Source: Flavobacterium amniphilum (GTDB lineage Bacteria; Bacteroidota; Bacteroidia; Flavobacteriales; Flavobacteriaceae). Taken from it: a DNA stretch of 64,000 nt. The stretch is taken from contig NZ_JAMLJL010000012.1 of NCBI RefSeq assembly GCF_023634845.1, positions 62,001 through 126,000 of the forward strand, given 5' to 3'. Shown here in pieces: positions 59,247-64,000 of the stretch; position 1 is the stretch's first letter, and each line of letters starts with the position of its first letter. The translations under genes were made by a program, and so were the position numbers. Under the pieces are notes generated by a model. The model worked only from the letters and a program-made list of their open reading frames with translations, was not told where the DNA came from and ran no database searches.

Positions 59247-60482
59247 TTAACTATTATTGAGTTGTTTTGGGTAACACAGGAAATATTTGGTTACATGCTT
59301 TGACAGCGCCTTCAGTGATAATTGGTCTGATAAAATGGCAACATCTTCCAAACTGCCATCTTTTTGCAAAATACGGATAGGCTCGGCAATTTTACTATAA
59401 GCCTGATTCTTAATCTTTCCTTTGAATACAAAATATTTCGATTCAAGAGCGCTCAGATTGTTTTCTTTGCCATATTGCTCCAAAAGCTCCTGGACTTCTT
59501 CTGTTGAAAATTTTTCATCGCTCATTTTAATCTTTAACAAATCCCTGTTAATAATCATTTTACTCAATGATGATAACGCAAAATCATCATGATATTGCCA
59601 ATTCTTGATTGCTCCGACTATATCTGTATCATCCAGTTTTGAAAATTCATTCAGGATTTCATCATTAAAATCGTTTAATGCAATCTTATTTTGAATAAAG
59701 AAATACAAAGGCTTGCTACATTCAATTTCAATTCCTTTTTGATATAATTCTTTGGCTCTTTTTAAGGTTTTGGTCAGTATTTCTTCGGCAACCAAACTGG
59801 TTTTATGCAAATATACCTGCCAGTACATCAGGCGTCTTGCCATTAAGAATTTTTCAACTGAATAAATTCCTTTTTCTTCGATCACCAAAACATCATCCAC
59901 AACATTCATCATTTGGATCAAACGGTCGGAATTGATTTTTCCTTCTTCCACACCCGAATAAAAACTATCGCGTTTAAGGTAATCCATCCTATCCATATCC
60001 AACTGGCTTGAAACCAATTGCAACATAAATTTACGATCATATTCTCCTTTAAATATTTGTATTGACAGATTTAATTTTCCGTCAAATTCCTTATTCAGCC
60101 TGTGCATGAACAACAATGAAATTTCTTCATGATGCACATCCTCTACAATACTGTGTTCCATCGCATGTGAAAAAGGCCCGTGACCGATATCATGCAACAA
60201 AATAGCAATATACAAAGCATTTTCCTCCTCTTCTGAAATCTGCACATTTTTAAAACGCAACACTCCTACCGCTTTCTGCATAATATGCAAACAGCCCAAC
60301 GCATGGTGGAAACGGGTATGGTTTGCACCGGGATAAACCAGATAAGACAATCCCATTTGGGAAATACGTCTCAAACGCTGAAAGTAAGGATGCTGTATTA
60401 AATCGTAAATTAATGGATTTGGAATGGTAATGAAGCCATAGATGGGATCATTGAAAATTTTCAGTTTGTTTGTACTACTCAC
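59247..60482 (-). CDS. HD domain phosphohydrolase (dNTPase-like)
   Basis: A 411-aa cytoplasmic protein. HHALGCLH, then [17 protein letters not shown] (about 92-108) with the HD pair, and [13 protein letters not shown] (about 169-181) are the pattern of dGTPase/SAMHD1-like HD hydrolases. Members hydrolyse dNTPs, and the family is widespread in Bacteroidota next to lpxD. Substrate here is inferred. Own promoter just upstream; 31 bp before lpxD. Confidence 0.88.
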   Translation of the reverse strand: MSSTNKLKIFNDPIYGFITIPNPLIYDLIQHPYFQRLRRISQMGLSYLVYPGANHTRFHHALGCLHIMQKAVGVLRFKNVQISEEEENALYIAILLHDIGHGPFSHAMEHSIVEDVHHEEISLLFMHRLNKEFDGKLNLSIQIFKGEYDRKFMLQLVSSQLDMDRMDYLKRDSFYSGVEEGKINSDRLIQMMNVVDDVLVIEEKGIYSVEKFLMARRLMYWQVYLHKTSLVAEEILTKTLKRAKELYQKGIEIECSKPLYFFIQNKIALNDFNDEILNEFSKLDDTDIVGAIKNWQYHDDFALSSLSKMIINRDLLKIKMSDEKFSTEEVQELLEQYGKENNLSALESKYFVFKGKIKNQAYSKIAEPIRILQKDGSLEDVAILSDQLSLKALSKHVTKYFLCYPKQLNNS

Positions 60483-60501
60483 AGAAATTGATTTAGACTA
60501 A

Positions 60502-60530
60502 CAAATATAAAAAAACCTGACAGCTTACAA
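60502..60530 (-). promoter_or_regulatory. Bacteroidota-type promoter of the HD gene
   Basis: On the minus strand TTG (60530-60528), 18-bp spacer, TATATTTG (60509-60502), 20 bp before the start codon. The spacer overlaps the terminator of the upstream gene. Confidence 0.72.
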
Positions 60531-60545
60531 AAGCGTGTCAGGTTT
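60508..60545 (-). terminator. intrinsic terminator of the M13 peptidase gene
   Basis: AAACCTGACA (60513-60522) and TGTCAGGTTT (60536-60545) with a 13-nt loop; A run to the left gives T on the minus strand. Physically overlaps the HD gene promoter. Confidence 0.85.
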
Positions 60546-60571
60546 AATTTATTTCCGTTTCATATTTTTGA

Positions 60572-62617
60572 TTACCAGATTACAATTCTGTCCTTAACCG
60601 GAATGAACATTTTACTGCCTTCTTTAATATTAAATGTTTTATAGAATTCAGCAATATTGCTTAAAGGTCCGTTGATACGATATTTAGCCGGTGCATGAAC
60701 ATCAACCATCAATTGTTGACCCAATGCTTCCGGTTTAATATTCACCATCCATGCATAACCGTAAGCAAGGAAAAATCTTTGATTAGGTGTTAATCCGGCA
60801 ATCTTCTGATTGTCTTTAAATTGGGCTGTCTTTTTAAATGCTTCATATCCCATGACCACACCGCCTAAATCGGCAATGTTTTCTCCCTGAGTCGCATCTC
60901 CGTTCACAAATTTACCTGGCAACGCTTCATATTTGCTGTATTGCGCAACAATTGCTTTCGTTTTTGCTTTGAATTTTGTCAAATCTTCCGCAGTCCACCA
61001 ATTGTTTAAATTTCCTTTTTCGTCATATTGACTTCCCTGATCATCGAAACCGTGTGTGATTTCGTGCCCGAAAGTAGAACCGCCAATAATTCCGTATAAA
61101 ATTGCATCATCAGGCATACGTCCCTCAAATCCCGGAACTATAATATTACAAGCCGGTACACAAATTTCATTATTACTCGGATTATAATAAGCATTATACG
61201 TTTGCGGATACATTCCCCATTCTGTTCTGTCAACTGGTTTACCGTATTTAGCTGCCATGTAATCATAACTCCACTTATTCACATTCATTACATTCATACA
61301 ATACGCATTTCTCTCAATAGTAACCGATGACATATCCTTCCATTTATCAGGATATCCGACTTTCATTACAATTTTCGACAATTTATAAAGTGCTTTCTTC
61401 TTGGTTTCTGTACTCATCCAGTCTAATTTCTTGATACGTTCAGCATACACATCACGTATGTTGTTCCCTATTTCAAGTAATTTTTCCTTAGTTCCTTTTG
61501 GTAAATATTCTTCAACATACACTTGTCCGATTAATTCTCCCAAAGCTCCGTCAGTCTGTTCAACTACTCTTTTCCAGCGTGGTTTTTGCTTTTTAACACC
61601 ACCCATTACGGTAGAAAAGAAATAGAAATTCTGGTTTTCAATATCTTTTCCCAAATAAGATGCATAACTATTGACCAAATCCCATTTCAGGTAAGTTTTC
61701 CAATCTTCAATCGTATAGGATTTGATGGTTTTATCCAATGCTTTGTAGAATTCAGGTTGTCCTACGATAACAGTATCCGCTTTCTTGATATTCATCAAGC
61801 CCAGCATTTTGTCCCAGGCGATATTTGGAGTAGCCGATTTGAATTGGGCCAAAGACATTTTATTGTAATTCTTAATCGGATCACGAAGCGCTTCCAGTTT
61901 ACGTGAATTATTTGCCAATTCTGTTTCCAGCTTCATGATAACCTGAGCATTTTTCTTTGCAGAGACTGCATCATTACCCATTAATTTAGACATCGCTTCC
62001 AAATGCTTTACATATTCGGTACGGATTGTAACTGTTTCTTTATCACTATTAAAATAATAGTCGCGGTTGCCCATTCCTAATCCGCCCTGAGAGAAAAACA
62101 AAGCGTATTTTGTACTGATTTTATCATCCTGGCCAACATAAAATCCGAATGCCGGGCTCGCACCGATTGTATGCAAATAGGCCATTGAATTCAGCAATCC
62201 CGGCACATCTTTAATCGCATCGATTTTTGATAATTCCGCTTTTAACGGAGTGATACCTAATTTATCTATTGTAATTGTATCCATTCCCGAAGCGTAGAAA
62301 TCTCCGATTTTTTGTTTATTTGAACCTTTAGAAGCATTCTCTTCAGCAGATTTTTCGCAAATCTGTCTGATCTGGCTATTGATAGTATCACCAATTGTCC
62401 TGAAAATCCCGTTACTTCTTTCAGAATCCGGAATTGGGTTATTCTTAAACCATCCGCCGTTTGCATAAGTAAAAAAGTCGTCTGATGGATCAGTCAGCGT
62501 ATCCCTGTTGGTCACCAATACATCAGGTGCGTTAGGATCGAATTCTTTTTCTTTTTTACAACCCACCGCCATTAAAGCAATACCTGCTATAAGAGTTGCC
62601 ATTCTGTAATATCTCAT
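60572..62617 (-). CDS. M13 family metallopeptidase lipoprotein (PepO/neprilysin type)
   Basis: A 681-aa exported peptidase. Lipobox LMAVGC (Cys20) anchors it to a membrane; a shorter start at Met6 is possible. HEITHGFDDQ (518-527) is the zinc HExxH motif, GENIADLGG (578-586) adds the Glu ligand, and the C-terminus ends IVIW where most M13 enzymes have a CxxW-like end. NAYYNPSNNEICVPA (about 455-469) is the conserved substrate-binding segment. Acts on peptides in the periplasm or at the surface. Its own terminator and promoter box make it monocistronic. Confidence 0.92.
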   Translation of the reverse strand: MRYYRMATLIAGIALMAVGCKKEKEFDPNAPDVLVTNRDTLTDPSDDFFTYANGGWFKNNPIPDSERSNGIFRTIGDTINSQIRQICEKSAEENASKGSNKQKIGDFYASGMDTITIDKLGITPLKAELSKIDAIKDVPGLLNSMAYLHTIGASPAFGFYVGQDDKISTKYALFFSQGGLGMGNRDYYFNSDKETVTIRTEYVKHLEAMSKLMGNDAVSAKKNAQVIMKLETELANNSRKLEALRDPIKNYNKMSLAQFKSATPNIAWDKMLGLMNIKKADTVIVGQPEFYKALDKTIKSYTIEDWKTYLKWDLVNSYASYLGKDIENQNFYFFSTVMGGVKKQKPRWKRVVEQTDGALGELIGQVYVEEYLPKGTKEKLLEIGNNIRDVYAERIKKLDWMSTETKKKALYKLSKIVMKVGYPDKWKDMSSVTIERNAYCMNVMNVNKWSYDYMAAKYGKPVDRTEWGMYPQTYNAYYNPSNNEICVPACNIIVPGFEGRMPDDAILYGIIGGSTFGHEITHGFDDQGSQYDEKGNLNNWWTAEDLTKFKAKTKAIVAQYSKYEALPGKFVNGDATQGENIADLGGVVMGYEAFKKTAQFKDNQKIAGLTPNQRFFLAYGYAWMVNIKPEALGQQLMVDVHAPAKYRINGPLSNIAEFYKTFNIKEGSKMFIPVKDRIVIW

Positions 62618-62642
62618 TTGTTTTTTTGGTTTGATTAGACTC

Positions 62643-62650
62643 CAAAGATA
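62643..62650 (-). promoter_or_regulatory. -7 box for the M13 peptidase gene
   Basis: TATCTTTG on the minus strand (62650 to 62643), 25 bp before the start codon. Confidence 0.55.
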
Positions 62651-62750
62651 TTGAATTCGGATTGGTATAAAAAATTAGCCCTTATTTTATAATAATTTTA
62701 TGAATGTGGTGTTTATTTAATAGTAAATTGCAACAGAAATTAAAGAAATT

Positions 62751-64000
62751 ATGGATATCAAGATACTTTGGGTTGATGATGAAATCGACCTTTTAAAGCC
62801 ACATATATTATTCCTCGAGAAAAAAAATTACAAAGTTGTAACCTGTAACAATGGCCGTGATGCCGTTGACATGTTTCAGGATGATAATTTTGACATCGTA
62901 TTTCTGGACGAAAACATGCCAGGGATGTCAGGATTGGAAACCTTAGCTGAAATTAAGGAAAAAAAATCATCGGTACCTGTTATCATGATTACCAAAAGTG
63001 AGGAAGAGTACATCATGGAAGAAGCAATTGGCTCAAAAATAGCTGATTACCTCATCAAACCCGTAAATCCGAACCAAATATTACTAAGTTTAAAGAAAAA
63101 TCTTGACCATTCGAGATTGATTTCTGAAAAAACGACTTTAGATTACCAGAAAGAATTCCGGAAAATTGCCATGGACATGTCGATGGTAAACTCATTTGAA
63201 GAATGGACTGAGTTTTACAGAAGGCTATTATTCTGGGAACTGGAACTGGAAAACATAGACGACCAGAATATGTTCCAGATTCTGGAATCCCAAAAAGCGG
63301 AAGCCAATTCACAGTTCGGTAAATTCATTGAAAAGAATTACGAAGACTGGTTTGAACCGAATGCCGACAAACCAATCCAATCGCATGAAGTTTTCAAAAA
63401 ACTGGTAGTTCCGGAATTGAGAAAACAGGAAAATGTACTGTTTGTGGTAATCGACAACCTTCGCTACGATCAATGGAAAGCCTTTGAAAGTGTCTTGAGC
63501 AACCATTACAAACTGGAAGCTGAAACTCCTTATTATGCCATTTTACCAACTGCAACGCAGTATGCCCGTAATGCTTTATTCTCAGGTTTATTGCCTTTGG
63601 ATATGGAAAAACAACATCCTGAATACTGGAAAAACGATGTAGATGAAGGTGGTAAAAATCTATATGAAGCCGAATTCCTTTCAGCTCAATTAAAACGTTT
63701 ACGTTTAGACATTTCACATGAATATTTCAAAATCACCAATTTCAACAACGGGAAGAAATTAGCCGAAAACTTCAAAGCACTAAAAGACAAAAAATTAGTT
63801 GCTGTGGTTTACAATTTCGTAGATATGCTTTCCCACGCTAAAACCGATATGGATGTGGTAAAGGAATTAGCATCGGATGATAAAGCTTACCGCTCACTGA
63901 CACTAAGCTGGTTCAAGAATTCACCATTGCTGGAAATTATCCAACAGGCACAAAAACTTGGTTTCAAACTGGTTTTAACAACTGACCACGGAACCATCAA
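62751..64000 (+). CDS. porX: PorX-type response regulator with PglZ domain, partial (C-terminus outside window)
   Basis: The first 416 codons of a two-domain regulator, open to the window edge. Residues 1-120 are a receiver domain: ILWVDDE (5-11), the phospho-acceptor Asp53 in FLDENMPG, the switch Thr in MITKSEE and the Lys in LIKPVNP. After a helical linker, from about residue 225 (VVIDNLRYDQW) the PglZ-like alkaline-phosphatase-fold domain begins, with ILPTATQYARN (about 261-271, catalytic Thr) and LTTDHGT near the edge. This matches PorX, the regulator required for type IX secretion in Bacteroidota. The partner porY is not in the window. Confidence 0.92.
   Translation, partial: MDIKILWVDDEIDLLKPHILFLEKKNYKVVTCNNGRDAVDMFQDDNFDIVFLDENMPGMSGLETLAEIKEKKSSVPVIMITKSEEEYIMEEAIGSKIADYLIKPVNPNQILLSLKKNLDHSRLISEKTTLDYQKEFRKIAMDMSMVNSFEEWTEFYRRLLFWELELENIDDQNMFQILESQKAEANSQFGKFIEKNYEDWFEPNADKPIQSHEVFKKLVVPELRKQENVLFVVIDNLRYDQWKAFESVLSNHYKLEAETPYYAILPTATQYARNALFSGLLPLDMEKQHPEYWKNDVDEGGKNLYEAEFLSAQLKRLRLDISHEYFKITNFNNGKKLAENFKALKDKKLVAVVYNFVDMLSHAKTDMDVVKELASDDKAYRSLTLSWFKNSPLLEIIQQAQKLGFKLVLTTDHGTI

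Noticed and set aside
1..64000. tRNA or rRNA genes, IS elements and prophage genes
   Set aside because: Read through on both strands for cloverleaf-like stretches, transposase motifs and phage structural genes; none found.

Overview
The window looks like a piece of a Flavobacterium-type chromosome (Bacteroidota, Flavobacteriaceae). The evidence is a fused lpxC-fabZ gene, a porX-type response regulator with a PglZ-like domain, a secreted protein with a type IX secretion (T9SS) C-terminal sorting domain, menaquinone genes, many short SPII lipoproteins, AT-rich DNA, and repeated use of the Bacteroidota -7 promoter box TAnnTTTG, sometimes with TTG 18-19 bp upstream. No rRNA, tRNA, insertion sequence, prophage or CRISPR array was seen.

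Layout. 1-7.1 kb: a partial GH92 mannosidase, menB, a Na/Pi cotransporter family protein, cvfB, a DUF2853 gene, menD, and a membrane protein that looks like a degenerate YhhN protein. 7.2-16.2 kb: an acetyltransferase, a large T9SS cargo protein, prmA, clpS, a fatty-acid-hydroxylase protein strongly resembling alkylglycerol monooxygenase placed 1 bp before a YhhN/TMEM86 lysoplasmalogenase (a probable ether-lipid cleavage pair), a two-gene YeeE/YedE sulfur transporter, and a small membrane protein overlapping a membrane-anchored LuxR-type regulator. 16.3-20.1 kb: uvrA and a LOG-family protein. 20.2-28.7 kb: many short genes (lipoproteins, cupin, DUF1801, OsmC, M23 peptidase, nuclease/phosphatase, two tandem RibD-type reductases) and one gene split by an apparent single-base frameshift.

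28.7-48.4 kb is the accessory part. It is full of dispersed intergenic repeats: a ~300 bp element in three copies, a B/B' inverted-pair element, the palindrome CCCGATAGCTATCGGG, and 8-bp tandem arrays. It holds two paralogous secreted proteins sharing a duplicated upstream leader, an ars-type operon with an unannotated 41-aa membrane protein and no efflux pump, a very AT-rich three-gene island (inner-membrane protein, PKD/beta-barrel outer-membrane protein, Mrr-type endonuclease), a conserved two-repeat protein, a 13-unit 21-bp tandem array, and YwqK/TPR, lipocalin-like and WD40 proteins.

48.4-64 kb returns to housekeeping genes: an AraC-MGMT repair protein, alpha/beta hydrolase, SIMPL protein, sucD, the lipid A cluster (lpxD, lpxC-fabZ, lpxA, efp, a second lpxD), an HD hydrolase, an M13 metallopeptidase lipoprotein, and the first two thirds of porX. 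The lipid A cluster makes the outer membrane, and PorX controls the secretion system that would export the cargo protein at 7.8-10 kb. Functions are assigned from visible motifs and remembered family knowledge; no searches were run.
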